Notes: generated by a model not told the origin, from the letters alone. Shown: positions 1-7,606, counted from the stretch's first letter. The stretch is DNA of 36,399 nucleotides from Capillimicrobium sp035565675 (GCA_035565675.1 DATMSA010000013.1:1-36399), one strand, 5' to 3'. Made by a program: numbers and translations.

Positions 1-523
1 TGCCGAAGCGGTCGCGCAGCGGCGTCGTCAGCAGGCCCGCGCGGGTGGTGGCGCCGACCAGCGTGAACGGCGGCAGGTCGAGCGTGACGACCCGCGCCCC
101 CGCGCCCTGCCCGACGGTGATCGGGAGCTGGCGGTCCTCCATCGCCGGATAGAACGTCTCCTCCAGCGCCCGCGGCAGCCGGTGGACCTCGTCGACGAAG
201 AAGACCGACCGCGGCTCCAGCGCGGTGAGGAACGCGGCCACGTCGCCCTTGCGCTCCAGCGCAGGCCCGGCGGTCTGCACGAACGGCACGTCGAGCTCGG
301 CGGCCACGATCTGCGCCAGCGACGTCTTGCCCAGGCCGGGCGGGCCGGCCAGCAGCAGGTGGTCGAGCGCCTCGCCGCGGCCGGCGGCCGCCGCGATCGC
401 CACGTCGAGCTGGTCCTTCAGCGCCGACTGGCCGACGAAGTCGCGCAGCCGGCGCGGGCGCAGCGTGACCTCGAGCTCGTCCTCGGCCTCCACGATCCCG
501 GGCGTCTGGATGCGCACGCTCAC
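1..523 (-). CDS. ruvB: Holliday junction branch-migration helicase RuvB (partial)
   Basis: RuvB is the AAA+ ring motor that, with RuvA, drives branch migration of Holliday junctions. The 174 visible codons give the N-terminal part. Walker A (GPPGLGKTSLA), Walker B with the DEVH box (FFVDEVHRL) and the sensor region (GATTRAGLLTTPLRDRFG) are all present. The remainder of the ATPase and the C-terminal winged helix lie beyond base 1. The start is GTG at 523-521, chosen because it overlaps the ruvA stop as GTGA, which implies translational coupling, and because the protein then begins MSVRIQTPG. It is the last gene of ruvC-ruvA-ruvB on this strand. Confidence 0.96.
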   Translation of the reverse strand, partial: MSVRIQTPGIVEAEDELEVTLRPRRLRDFVGQSALKDQLDVAIAAAAGRGEALDHLLLAGPPGLGKTSLAQIVAAELDVPFVQTAGPALERKGDVAAFLTALEPRSVFFVDEVHRLPRALEETFYPAMEDRQLPITVGQGAGARVVTLDLPPFTLVGATTRAGLLTTPLRDRFG

Positions 524-1101
524 CGGCGGGTGCCTCGCAGCGCGCTGGCGATGAGCTCCTCGGCGGTGTCGCCGTCGGCGCCCGCCAGCAGCGACTCGAC
601 CTCGACGGCGCTGTAGCCGAGGCCGAGCAGGCCGTCGCGGGCGACCGCGCGCGGGTCGTCGGCCGGGCCGCCGCCCACGGGCGCGGGCTCGACGTCGGCG
701 ACCGCGACCTTCGGGCGCAGCTCGACGATGATCCGCTCGGCCGTGCGCTTGCCGATCCCGGGGACCGCCTGGAAGCGGGCGGCGTCGCCGGCGGCGATCG
801 CGTGCATCAGCTCGCGCGGCGGGCCGCCCGAGAGGACGGCGAGCGCGACCTTGGGCCCGACCGCCTGCACGCCGAGCAGCAGCAGGAACAGGTCGCGCTC
901 CTCCTCGGTCGCGAACCCGTACAGGTTCAGCGCGTCGTCGCGCACGATCAGGTGGGCGTGCAGCGTCACCTCCTGGCCGGCGGCCGGGACGTGGCGCAGC
1001 GTCTCCGACGAGACGGCGAGCCGGTAGCCGACCCCGCCGGCGAGCACGACGACGTGGTCGGGCCGGCGGACGGCGACCTCGCCGCGGACGAGCCCGATCA
1101 T
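520..1101 (-). CDS. ruvA: Holliday junction DNA-binding protein RuvA
   Basis: RuvA binds four-way DNA junctions as a tetramer and loads RuvB. The protein has 193 residues, usual for the family. It starts MIGLVRGEV (OB-fold domain I), continues with the helix-hairpin-helix region (LLLGVQAVGPKVALAVLSG and AVPGIGKRTAERIIVEL, both with the G-hG-K pattern), and ends with a flexible linker and the small domain III that contacts RuvB (ARDGLLGLGYSAVEVESLL). The ATG at 1101-1099 overlaps the ruvC stop as ATGA, and its own TGA overlaps the ruvB GTG, so all three ruv genes are coupled. Confidence 0.97.
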   Translation of the reverse strand: MIGLVRGEVAVRRPDHVVVLAGGVGYRLAVSSETLRHVPAAGQEVTLHAHLIVRDDALNLYGFATEEERDLFLLLLGVQAVGPKVALAVLSGGPPRELMHAIAAGDAARFQAVPGIGKRTAERIIVELRPKVAVADVEPAPVGGGPADDPRAVARDGLLGLGYSAVEVESLLAGADGDTAEELIASALRGTRR

Positions 1102-1619
1102 CCCCGCACCCCCGCTCCGGCGCGCGCCGGCGTCCGCACCGCGGCCTCCAGCGGCGCCCGGTTGAGATGGCAGACGGCGACCGCGAGCGCGTCGGCCGCG
1201 TGGTCGGGCCGCGGCGGCTCCGGCAGCGACAGCAGCGCCTGCACCATCCGCTGGACCTGGTCCTTGTCCGCGCGCCCGCTCCCGCACACCGCGCCCTTGA
1301 CCTGCTGGGGCGTGTAGGCGGCGCACGGCACGCCCCGCTGGCCGGCCGCGAGCATCGCGACGCCGCGCGCCTGCCCGACGGCGAAGGCGCTGCGCGCGTT
1401 GGCGCCGAAGTACAGGTCCTCGATCGCCAGGCAGGCGACGCCGTGCTCGTCGAGCAGCTCGGCGACCCGCGCGTGGATCGTCGTCAGGCGCCGCTCCGGC
1501 GGGGCCCCCGCCGGCGTGGCGATCACGCCGCCGTCGCGGGCCACGAGCCGGCCGCCGCGGCGCTCGACCACGCCGTAGCCGGTGTTGGCGGTGCCGGGGT
1601 CGATGCCGAGGACGCGCAT
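1098..1619 (-). CDS. ruvC: Holliday junction resolvase RuvC
   Basis: RuvC is the RNase H-fold endonuclease that nicks Holliday junctions symmetrically. The protein has 173 residues. The metal-binding residues are visible: D7 in MRVLGIDPGT, E67 in LAIEDLYFG, and the C-terminal pair H140/D143 in DHAADALAVA. Some bacteria use His at the first position of this pair instead of Asp. The start is ATG at 1619, which gives the canonical N-terminus directly. No Shine-Dalgarno sequence and no good TANNNT box precede it. It heads the ruvCAB unit and is divergent from the flavin monooxygenase at 1779, so the 159-base gap must hold promoters for both. Confidence 0.96.
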   Translation of the reverse strand: MRVLGIDPGTANTGYGVVERRGGRLVARDGGVIATPAGAPPERRLTTIHARVAELLDEHGVACLAIEDLYFGANARSAFAVGQARGVAMLAAGQRGVPCAAYTPQQVKGAVCGSGRADKDQVQRMVQALLSLPEPPRPDHAADALAVAVCHLNRAPLEAAVRTPARAGAGVRG

Positions 1620-1679
1620 GGAACCGGATTCTGCGCTGCGGCCCGGACGCCTCCCCGGCCCGGCACAGGCGAGACAACG

Positions 1680-1722
1680 CTGTACAGCACCACTTACCGG
1701 AAAGTGTGTTACTTCTGTACAG
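1680..1722. promoter_or_regulatory. Nested palindromes upstream of the flavin monooxygenase: candidate TetR operator
   Basis: The 8-base palindrome CTGTACAG occurs twice, at 1680-1687 (inside the perfect 10-mer GCTGTACAGC, 1679-1688) and at 1715-1722, 35 bases apart start to start. Between them lies CACTTACCGGAAAGTG (1691-1706), a 16-base inverted repeat with 14 of 16 positions symmetric. A weak promoter can be drawn through the cluster: TTACCG (1694-1699), 18-base spacer, TACAGT (1718-1723). The TetR-family gene at the far end of the monooxygenase is the natural candidate to bind here. This is inferred from symmetry and context only. Confidence 0.55.
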
Positions 1723-1762
1723 TCGAGATGGCCGCGCCGCCGCGTCGGGCGCGGTTCAACGC

Positions 1763-1770
1763 GAGGAGGG
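1763..1770 (+). promoter_or_regulatory. Strong ribosome binding site deciding the monooxygenase start
   Basis: GAGGAGGG lies 8 bases before the ATG at 1779. It fixes that start over other upstream in-frame candidates and the out-of-frame ATG at 1771. It is one of few textbook Shine-Dalgarno sequences in this window. Confidence 0.75.
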
Positions 1771-1778
1771 ATGGGTCG

Positions 1779-3437
1779 ATGGGTCGTGAAGAGGTCCCCG
1801 TTCTCGTTGCCGGCGGCAGTCTCGTCGGCATGACCACGGCGATGCTGCTCGCCGGGCACGGCACCAGGCCGCTCGTGGTCGAGCGACACCCTGGCGCCGC
1901 GATCCACCCGCGAGCGGCGTTCATCCTGCTGCGCTCGATGGAGATCCTGCGCAACTGCGGGATCGAGCGGCCGGTCGTCGAGAAGTCGATGGAGCAGTTC
2001 GAGCCGGACGGGGCGATCATGTCGGCCGAGACGTTCGCGGGGCGCGAGCTGGCCTGGCACCTGCGCAACGTCAACGAGGGCGTCGAGGACCTCAGCCCGT
2101 CGCGGCGCACGTTCGTCACGCAGATCGCGCTGGAGCCGGAGCTGTGCCGCCGCGCCCGCGAGCTCGGCGCCGACGTGCGCTTCTCGACCGAGGTCGCCGA
2201 GGTGTCGGCCGACGACGACGGCGTCACCGCCGTGCTGCGCGACCGCACCAGCGGCGAGACGACGACGGTCCGCTCGCAGTACCTCATCGCCGCCGACGGG
2301 CCGCGCAGCCCGATCCGCGAGCGGCTGGGCATCGAGATGCGCGGGCGCGGGATCTTCTCCCACGCGATCACGATCTACTTCCGCGCCGACGTCGAGCCGC
2401 TGCTGCGCGGGCGCAACCTCAGCGTCGTGATGGTCAACAACCCGGTGTTCCGCGGCTTCTTCCGCATCGAGAAGCCCTACAAGTCCGGGTTCCTCGTGAT
2501 CCACACGCTCGGCGACCCCGAGAACCCGGTCACCGACGCGTGGAACCTCGACGAGGCCCGCTACGAGGAGCTCATCCGCGAGGGCCTCGGCGTCCCCGAC
2601 ATCGAGGTGGAGGTCGAGGACGTCATGCGCTGGCAGGCGCGCGCCGACGTCGCCGAGCGCTTCCAGGACGGCCGGATCCTGCTCGTCGGCGACGCCGCCC
2701 ACGTGATGCCGCCCTACGGCGGCTACGGCGGCAACACCGGCATGCACGACGCCCAGAACCTGGCCTGGAAGCTCGACGCGGTGCTGCGCGGGGCGGCGCC
2801 GCCCGAGCTGCTGGACACCTACGACGCCGAGCGGCGGCCGATCGCGGTCGCCACCGCCGAGCAGGCCTACTCGCGCTACGTCACGCGCGCCGCGCCGGAC
2901 CTCGCCCGCAACGGCTTCGCCGACATCATCCCCGACGTCGACATCGACCTCGGCTGCATCTACGCGTCGCCGTCGGTGATCGCCGACGCCGGCTCGCCCG
3001 GGGCGGGGATCCACCCGTACGCCGACGTCCACGGGATGCCCGGCGGGCGCGCCCCGCACGTGGCGCTGCGCCGCGACGGCGAGGCGATCTCGACGATCGA
3101 CCTGTTCGGCCAGGGGTTCGCGCTGCTGGCCGGCCCGCGCGCGGACGCCTGGTGCGAGGCGGGCGCGGCGGTCGGCGGCCAGGTGCCGCCCGGGGTGGCG
3201 CCGGCCGTGCACCGCATCGGCGGCGACGGCGGCCTCGAGGACGTCGACGGGCGCTTCTGCGAGGTGTACGGCGTCGGGCCCGAGGGCGCCGCGATCGTGC
3301 GGCCCGACGGCGTGATCGCCTGGCGCGCCGCCGACGCCCGCGGCGCCGGCGCGCCCGCGCTGCGCGAGGTGCTGGACGCGGTGCTGTGCCGGGCCGAGCG
3401 CCCGGCGGCCGTGGCCCAGGAGGCGGCGGCGGGCTAG
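1779..3437 (+). CDS. FAD-dependent class A aromatic monooxygenase
   Basis: This 552-residue flavoprotein resembles the phenol / polyketide hydroxylases (PF01494), which use NAD(P)H, O2 and FAD to hydroxylate aromatic substrates. The N-terminal FAD dinucleotide fold is visible (VLVAGGSLVGMTTAMLLAGHG, then VVERH with E35). The GD motif GDAAHVMPPYGGYGGNTG (D305) contacts FAD and NAD(P)H. The last ~130 residues look like the thioredoxin-like C-terminal domain of the phenol and aklavinone hydroxylase type. Its stop shares CTAG with that of the convergent TetR gene. The TetR partner and the palindromic promoter suggest substrate-induced expression in aromatic catabolism or specialised metabolism. 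The substrate cannot be told from sequence. Confidence 0.88.
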   Translation: MGREEVPVLVAGGSLVGMTTAMLLAGHGTRPLVVERHPGAAIHPRAAFILLRSMEILRNCGIERPVVEKSMEQFEPDGAIMSAETFAGRELAWHLRNVNEGVEDLSPSRRTFVTQIALEPELCRRARELGADVRFSTEVAEVSADDDGVTAVLRDRTSGETTTVRSQYLIAADGPRSPIRERLGIEMRGRGIFSHAITIYFRADVEPLLRGRNLSVVMVNNPVFRGFFRIEKPYKSGFLVIHTLGDPENPVTDAWNLDEARYEELIREGLGVPDIEVEVEDVMRWQARADVAERFQDGRILLVGDAAHVMPPYGGYGGNTGMHDAQNLAWKLDAVLRGAAPPELLDTYDAERRPIAVATAEQAYSRYVTRAAPDLARNGFADIIPDVDIDLGCIYASPSVIADAGSPGAGIHPYADVHGMPGGRAPHVALRRDGEAISTIDLFGQGFALLAGPRADAWCEAGAAVGGQVPPGVAPAVHRIGGDGGLEDVDGRFCEVYGVGPEGAAIVRPDGVIAWRAADARGAGAPALREVLDAVLCRAERPAAVAQEAAAG

Positions 3438-4042
3438 GACCCGCCGCCGGCGAGCCGCGCCAGGCCGGTCCACGCGAACGACGTCGCGCGGTCCACGAGC
3501 TCCTGGCGCGGCACGTCCTGGTGCTCGTACCACCAGTTCGCCAGCGCCTGCACGGCCCCCGACAGCATCTCGGCGAGGATCTCGACCTCCTGGTGCAGCG
3601 CCTCGTCGGCGCCGGGCATCAGCAGCTCGGCGACCGCGCTCGTCGCGTCGTGCTGGACCCGGTCGACCACCTCCCCCAGCTCCGGGTCGGCGGCGTCGCG
3701 GAACAGCGCCCGCCACGCCTCGCGCCGCTCCTCGACGAAGCCCAGGAACGCGTCGATGCCGCCGCGCAGGCGCTCCTCGGGCGTGGCGTCCGGGTCGGTC
3801 GCCGCGGCCGACAGGCGCACGAACAGCGCCTCGGCCTGCGAGGTGACGAGCTCGGCGTGCAGCGCCTGCTTGGACGGGAAGTGCTCGTAGATCAGCGCCT
3901 TGGAGATCCCGGCGGCCGACGCGATGTCGTCGATCGACGTGCCGTGGTAGCCGTGGCGCGCGAACGCCTCCATGGCGGCGTCGAGGATCGCGGCGCGCCG
4001 GTCGGCGGCGCTCATGCGGGTGCGGCGGCTGGCTCGGGACAC
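3434..4042 (-). CDS. TetR/AcrR family transcriptional regulator
   Basis: This is a ligand-responsive repressor of the TetR family. The N-terminal helix-turn-helix is clear (RRAAILDAAMEAFARHGY, then TSIDDIASAAGISKALIYEHF). The remaining ~130 residues form the helical ligand-binding domain, with the conserved ANWWYEHQ stretch near the end. The start is uncertain: GTG at 4042 (chosen, since TetR proteins often begin with a short basic stretch like SRRTRMSAADRR), ATG at 4015, or GTG at 4063. None has a Shine-Dalgarno sequence. It converges on the FAD monooxygenase, sharing CTAG at 3434-3437, and is probably its regulator, with the palindromes at 1680-1722 as likely sites. Confidence 0.85.
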   Translation of the reverse strand: MSRASRRTRMSAADRRAAILDAAMEAFARHGYHGTSIDDIASAAGISKALIYEHFPSKQALHAELVTSQAEALFVRLSAAATDPDATPEERLRGGIDAFLGFVEERREAWRALFRDAADPELGEVVDRVQHDATSAVAELLMPGADEALHQEVEILAEMLSGAVQALANWWYEHQDVPRQELVDRATSFAWTGLARLAGGGS

Positions 4043-4102
4043 GGCGGCGCCACATGCTGCCACGTCGGAGCGCCCGGCCGCCCCGGGGCCCGCGCGCTCG
4101 CG

Positions 4103-4108
4103 TAGATT
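4103..4108 (+). promoter_or_regulatory. TANNNT -10 box, leaderless cyclase transcript
   Basis: TAGATT is followed by 8 bases and then the ATG at 4117, with no Shine-Dalgarno sequence. Transcription would begin at or next to the start codon. Confidence 0.5.
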
Positions 4109-4116
4109 CCGCCGCC

Positions 4117-5226
4117 ATGGTCGATTTCGCCGCCGAAGGGCTCCTCGACGGTCTGGAGGGGCGGGACCGCGCCGCCCGCGAGCGGCTCCTGCAGGCGCTC
4201 GTCGACGACGGCGCCTCGCTCGAGGAGCTGCGCGGGGCGGTCGCCGACGGGACGCTGTTCATGCTGCCGTCCGAGCGGGCGGTCGGCGGGCGCAACCGCT
4301 ACTCGCTCGAGGAGCTCGTCGAGGAGTCGGGCCTCGACCGCGACTTCCTGCTGGAGCTGCGCCGCAGCGCCGGCCTGCCGATCGAGGACAGCACCGCCCG
4401 CGACCTGACCGACGTCGACCTGGAGGCGGCCCGCACCGCGAAGCTCTACGACGACGCCGGCATCCCCCGCGAGGCGCAGATCGAGGTTGCGCGCATCTTC
4501 GGGCGCGCGATGGCGCAGGCGGCCGACGCGCTGCGGCGGCTGGCGATCTCGATGGTGTTCGAGCCCGGCGCCGACGAGCACCAGCTCGCGATGCGCTACG
4601 CGGACTTCGCCGTGTCGCTGGAGCCGACGGTGGGCCCGACGATGCAGCAGCTCCTGCGCATGCACCTGCGCCACGCGGTGCGCACCGAGCTGCTCGAGGC
4701 GCTCGAGGAGCACGGCGGCGCGCTCGTCGGCCAGCGCGACGTCGCCGTCTGCTTCGCCGACCTCGTCGGCTTCACCCGCGTGGGCGAGGTGGCCGAGCCG
4801 GACGAGCTCGGCGCGATCGCCGACCGCCTGGAGACGCTGGCGACGTCGCTCGTCGCGCTCCCGGTGCGGCTGATCAAGACGATCGGCGACGCGGTGATGC
4901 TCGTCTCGACCGACGTCGACGAGCTGATCGACGTCGCGCTGCGCCTCGTCGACGCCGCTGAGGCCGAGGGGCCGAACTTCCCGAAGCTGCGCGCGGGGAT
5001 CGCCTACGGCCCGGCGCTCCAGCGCGCCGGCGACTGGTACGGGCGCCCGGTGAACCTCGCCAGCCGGCTCACCGCGCTCGCGCGGCCGAGCTCTGTCCTG
5101 TGCGACCAGGCCGCCCGCGACGCCGCCCGGGGCGACTGGCAGTGGAGCTCGGCGGGGGAGCGGCGCGTGCGCAACGTCAGCCGGCCGGTGCGCCTGCACC
5201 GCGTCCGCCGCCCGCCGGCCGACTGA
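4117..5226 (+). CDS. Class III adenylate/guanylate cyclase with N-terminal regulatory domain
   Basis: This enzyme makes cAMP (or cGMP) from the nucleotide triphosphate. It has 369 residues: an N-terminal helical regulatory domain (~1-190) like the autoinhibitory domain of mycobacterial Rv1264-type cyclases, then a class III catalytic domain (~205-335). Catalytic residues are present: metal-binding D214 (VCFADLVGFT) and D258 (KTIGDAVM), purine-selecting K254 and D306, and transition-state N313/R317 (NLASR). The Lys/Asp pair predicts ATP preference. No membrane segment is visible, so it should be cytosolic. The start ATG lies 8 bases after TAGATT. It stands alone between divergent TetR and a convergent flavoprotein gene. 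The Rv1264-like pH response is a family analogy, not shown here. Confidence 0.9.
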   Translation: MVDFAAEGLLDGLEGRDRAARERLLQALVDDGASLEELRGAVADGTLFMLPSERAVGGRNRYSLEELVEESGLDRDFLLELRRSAGLPIEDSTARDLTDVDLEAARTAKLYDDAGIPREAQIEVARIFGRAMAQAADALRRLAISMVFEPGADEHQLAMRYADFAVSLEPTVGPTMQQLLRMHLRHAVRTELLEALEEHGGALVGQRDVAVCFADLVGFTRVGEVAEPDELGAIADRLETLATSLVALPVRLIKTIGDAVMLVSTDVDELIDVALRLVDAAEAEGPNFPKLRAGIAYGPALQRAGDWYGRPVNLASRLTALARPSSVLCDQAARDAARGDWQWSSAGERRVRNVSRPVRLHRVRRPPAD

Positions 5227-5241
5227 GGCGGCTCAGCCGCC
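5227..5241. terminator. Short palindrome between convergent genes
   Basis: GGCGGC-TCA-GCCGCC is a perfect 6-base stem with a 3-base loop. It begins one base after the cyclase stop, and its loop is the stop codon of the convergent flavoprotein gene. It could act as a small bidirectional terminator. It has no T-tract, so confidence is low. Confidence 0.35.
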
Positions 5242-6261
5242 GGCGAGCTCGCGCAGCCGCGCCTGCGCCTCGGCGGCCAGCTCGCGGACGACCTGCGCGG
5301 CCGGGAGCTCGCGCGCGAGCGGGTAGGCCTGCCCGGCCCACAGGTTGATCGACTCCGCGTCGCCGGCGGCGCGCGCCTCGGCGCGGAACGGCGTGGTCAG
5401 GTGGTGGATCTCCGGGTACGCGGACGGCGCGTCGGCGTGCTCGCGCTGGAAGCGATTGACGATCCCGCGCGCGGTGCGGCCCGAGAACGCGCGCGTCAGC
5501 CCGGTCGGGCGGTCGCCGGCGGCCAGCGCCTCGCGGTGCGGCGCCGACGTGCCGGCCTCGGGCGTGCGCATCAGCGCAGACCCGAGCTGCGCGGCCGCCG
5601 CGCCGGCGGCCAGGACGGCGGCGACGCCGCGGCCGGTCATGATCCCGCCGGCCGCGACGAGCGGCACCTCGACCGCGGCGTCGACGAGCTGCAGGAGCGC
5701 GAGCAGGCCGTAGTCGCCGGGCGCCTCGTCGTCGAAGCCGCCGCGGTGCCCGCCCGCCTCGACGCCCTGCACGACCAGCGCGTCGGCGCCCATCCCGGCC
5801 GCGTAGACGGCCTCGGCGGGCGTGGTGACCGTCACCCACACCGCGCAGCCGGCGGCGCGCAGGCGGTCGATCGTCGGGCGCGCCGGGCAGCCGAACGTGA
5901 ACGACACGACCGGGGGCCGCAGCTCGACCAGGAGCGCGAGCTTCTCGCCCAGCCGGTCGTCGTCGTGGCGGGGCTCGCCCAGCGGCCGGCCCTCGGCGGC
6001 GAGCGCCGCCGCGTAGCGGGCGACCTCCTCGGGGTCGCCGGCGCGGCGCTGGGCCTCGAAGACGTTGACGGCGAACGGCCGCGTCGTGCGCTGGCGCAGC
6101 GCGGCGACGTCGGCCTCGATCTGCTCCGGGGTGCGCACCGCTCCCGCGATCGACCCCAGCCCGCCCGCCTCGCACACCGCGGCGGCGAGCTCCACCGTCG
6201 CCGGCCCGCCCGCCAGCGGAGCGCCGACGATCGGGACGTCGAGATCCGCGAGGGCGAACAT
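5233..6261 (-). CDS. Nitronate monooxygenase / 2-nitropropane dioxygenase family flavoprotein
   Basis: This is an FMN-dependent TIM-barrel enzyme of the NMO/FabK superfamily; class members oxidise nitronates such as propionate 3-nitronate. The 342 residues open with VPIVGAPLAGG and contain the family's signature VQGVEAGGHRGG with catalytic H172, followed by the FMN-phosphate region (PLVAAGGIMTGRGVAAVLAAGA, 20-residue window given in part: AAGGIMTGRG) and GSALMRTPEAGTS. The start is ATG at 6261, 16 bases after the yebC stop, so it is probably cotranscribed with yebC. The exact substrate is unknown. A FabK-like enoyl reductase is an alternative, but the conserved His favours NMO. Confidence 0.85.
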   Translation of the reverse strand: MFALADLDVPIVGAPLAGGPATVELAAAVCEAGGLGSIAGAVRTPEQIEADVAALRQRTTRPFAVNVFEAQRRAGDPEEVARYAAALAAEGRPLGEPRHDDDRLGEKLALLVELRPPVVSFTFGCPARPTIDRLRAAGCAVWVTVTTPAEAVYAAGMGADALVVQGVEAGGHRGGFDDEAPGDYGLLALLQLVDAAVEVPLVAAGGIMTGRGVAAVLAAGAAAAQLGSALMRTPEAGTSAPHREALAAGDRPTGLTRAFSGRTARGIVNRFQREHADAPSAYPEIHHLTTPFRAEARAAGDAESINLWAGQAYPLARELPAAQVVRELAAEAQARLRELAGG

Positions 6262-6277
6262 CGGCGGCGAGCCGGCG

Positions 6278-7027
6278 CTACCCGGCGATCGCCTCCATGA
6301 CGTCGGCGGAGACGTCGAAGTTCGCGTGCACGGTGTCGACGTCGTCGTTGTCCTCGAGCGCGTCGATCAGCTTGAGCACCTTGCGGGCGCCCTCCTCGTC
6401 GAGCGGGACCGTCGACTTCGGGCGCTGGGCGACCTCGGAGGACTGGATCTCGATGCCGGCCTCCTCGAGCGCCTGGCGCACCGTGGCGACGTCGGCCGGG
6501 TCGGTCAGCACCTCGTAGACGTCGTCGTCGATCGCGATGTCCTGGGCGCCCGCCTCGATCGCCGGCAGCAGGTCGTCCTCGGAGTAGCGCTCGGCGTCGA
6601 CGACGATCGTGCCCGTCTTGTCGAACAGATAGGCGACGGAGCCGGGCTCGCCGAGGTTGCCGCCGTGCTTGGAGAACAGGTGGCGCATCTCGGCGCCGGT
6701 GCGGTTGCGGTTGTCGGTGACCGCCTCGACCAGCATCGCGACGCCGCCCGGGCCGTAGCCCTCGTAGACGACGCTCTCGAGCGCGTCGGCGTCGGTGCCG
6801 GCGCCGGTCCCCTTCGCGATCGCGCGCTCGATGTTGTCCTTCGGCATCGAGGCGTCCTTGGCCTTCTGGATCGCAAGCGCCAGGGCGGGGTTGCCGTCGG
6901 GGTCTCCGCCGCCCTCCTTCGCGGCGACCGTGATCGCCCGGGCGAGCTTCGTGAAGAGCTTGCCGCGGCGGGCGTCGACGATCGCCTTCTTGTGCTTGAT
7001 CCCTGCCCACTTGGAATGACCGGCCAT
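6278..7027 (-). CDS. yebC: YebC/PmpR family DNA-binding/translation-associated protein
   Basis: This 249-residue protein matches YebC/TACO1 in length and throughout its sequence. The signature N-terminus is MAGHSKWAGIKHKKA, followed by RGKLFTKLARAI, the DNNRNRT-like TDNRNRTGAEMRHLFSKHGG and the acidic C-terminal domain ending near DDVDTVHANFDV. YebC proteins are described as transcriptional regulators, and more recently as factors helping ribosomes through difficult proline stretches. In many actinobacteria yebC precedes ruvCAB. Here other genes separate them. The ATG at 7027 lies 8 bases after a TAGCAT box, which includes the globin gene stop codon. Confidence 0.95.
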   Translation of the reverse strand: MAGHSKWAGIKHKKAIVDARRGKLFTKLARAITVAAKEGGGDPDGNPALALAIQKAKDASMPKDNIERAIAKGTGAGTDADALESVVYEGYGPGGVAMLVEAVTDNRNRTGAEMRHLFSKHGGNLGEPGSVAYLFDKTGTIVVDAERYSEDDLLPAIEAGAQDIAIDDDVYEVLTDPADVATVRQALEEAGIEIQSSEVAQRPKSTVPLDEEGARKVLKLIDALEDNDDVDTVHANFDVSADVMEAIAG

Positions 7028-7035
7028 GACCGCAG

Positions 7036-7041
7036 ATGCTA
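7036..7041 (-). promoter_or_regulatory. TANNNT -10 box, leaderless yebC transcript
   Basis: Read on the minus strand, TAGCAT is followed by 8 bases and the yebC ATG (7027). Its first three bases are the TAG stop of the globin gene, so yebC can be transcribed independently. Confidence 0.5.
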
Positions 7042-7512
7042 GTGCGGCGACTCGCGCGCGAGCCCGTCCCACGTCCAGACGGGCACCGGTTCGTCGCTGC
7101 TCACGTCGGCCCCGGGCCGGGACACGTCGCGCGCGATCGCCGTCCCCCACTCGAGGTAGTCGCGCAGCGCGGCGCGGAAGCGCGGCTCGTCCGGCAGGCC
7201 GGCCTCGTCGGCGGCCTCCAGGAACGCCTCGACGAAGCGGGCGCGCTGCGGCTCCGTGATCGAGCGGCCGGCGTGGTGGGCCAGCAGCGCGGCGTGCCCG
7301 CCGTGCAGCTCGGTGTAGCGCTTGGGCCCGCCCAGGACCTCGCCGAGCCAGTCGGCCAGGTGCTCGACGTGCTCGGGGTGCCCGGTCGTGCCGAAGACCT
7401 GCGACAGGACGGGGTCCGTGAGGCAGCGGCGGTAGTGCGCGCCGGCGACCCGTCGCATCGCGTCGCTCCCGCCCGCGTACGCGTACAGGGACTGCGTCGG
7501 CTGGGTGCTCAT
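7039..7512 (-). CDS. Group II truncated hemoglobin-like protein with altered haem pocket
   Basis: This 157-residue protein aligns with group II (TrHbO-type) truncated globins, the 2-on-2 haem proteins that bind O2/NO. Matching landmarks include YAYAGGSDAMRRV at the start, GGPKRYTE in the E helix region, and the proximal His H80 in LLAHHAGRSIT. By hand alignment to mycobacterial GlbO the B10 Tyr is kept (Y27). The CD1 Tyr becomes F40 and the near-invariant G8 Trp becomes F93, so ligand chemistry may differ from the textbook protein. The start is ATG 7512 with AAAGGGG upstream. A perfect TATAAT lies on this strand at 7559-7564, and a MarR-type inverted repeat sits between it and the -35 region. 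Confidence 0.85.
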   Translation of the reverse strand: MSTQPTQSLYAYAGGSDAMRRVAGAHYRRCLTDPVLSQVFGTTGHPEHVEHLADWLGEVLGGPKRYTELHGGHAALLAHHAGRSITEPQRARFVEAFLEAADEAGLPDEPRFRAALRDYLEWGTAIARDVSRPGADVSSDEPVPVWTWDGLARESPH

Positions 7513-7558
7513 CCTCGCCCCTTTCGCTGGAGCAACCCGACGATTGAAGACGGCAATC

Positions 7559-7587
7559 ATTATATTCCGGCAACCGTCGCGTTGCTA
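7559..7587 (-). promoter_or_regulatory. Globin promoter overlapped by a GCAAC/GTTGC inverted repeat
   Basis: On the minus strand a perfect TATAAT (7564-7559) lies 17 bases from TAGCAA (7587-7582; a weak -35). The spacer contains the inverted repeat GCAAC-n6-GTTGC (7570-7585). A protein bound there would block the globin promoter. The adjacent divergent MarR gene is the likely binder. Confidence 0.6.
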
Positions 7588-7606
7588 CGATGGTTGCGAT
7601 GGCAAC
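7586..7606 (+). promoter_or_regulatory. marR leaderless promoter box and second inverted repeat
   Basis: TACGAT (7586-7591) is followed by 7 bases and the ATG at 7599. A second inverted repeat, GTTGC-gatg-GCAAC (7593-7606), covers the start codon and has the same half-sites as the repeat at 7570-7585. This suggests autoregulation. Confidence 0.5.

Noticed and set aside
1167..1778. Long upstream extension of the flavin monooxygenase frame through ruvC
   Set aside because: The extension runs antisense to ruvC/ruvA. The ribosome site at 1763-1770 and the family N-terminus place the true start at 1779.
5227..5241. Small palindrome as a strong intrinsic terminator
   Set aside because: There is only a 6-base stem and no T-tract, so I kept it as a low-confidence terminator-like element only.
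7590..7592. Alternative marR start at ATG 7590
   Set aside because: It would lie inside the TACGAT box. ATG 7599 has the 7-base spacing seen at other leaderless genes here and the better N-terminus.
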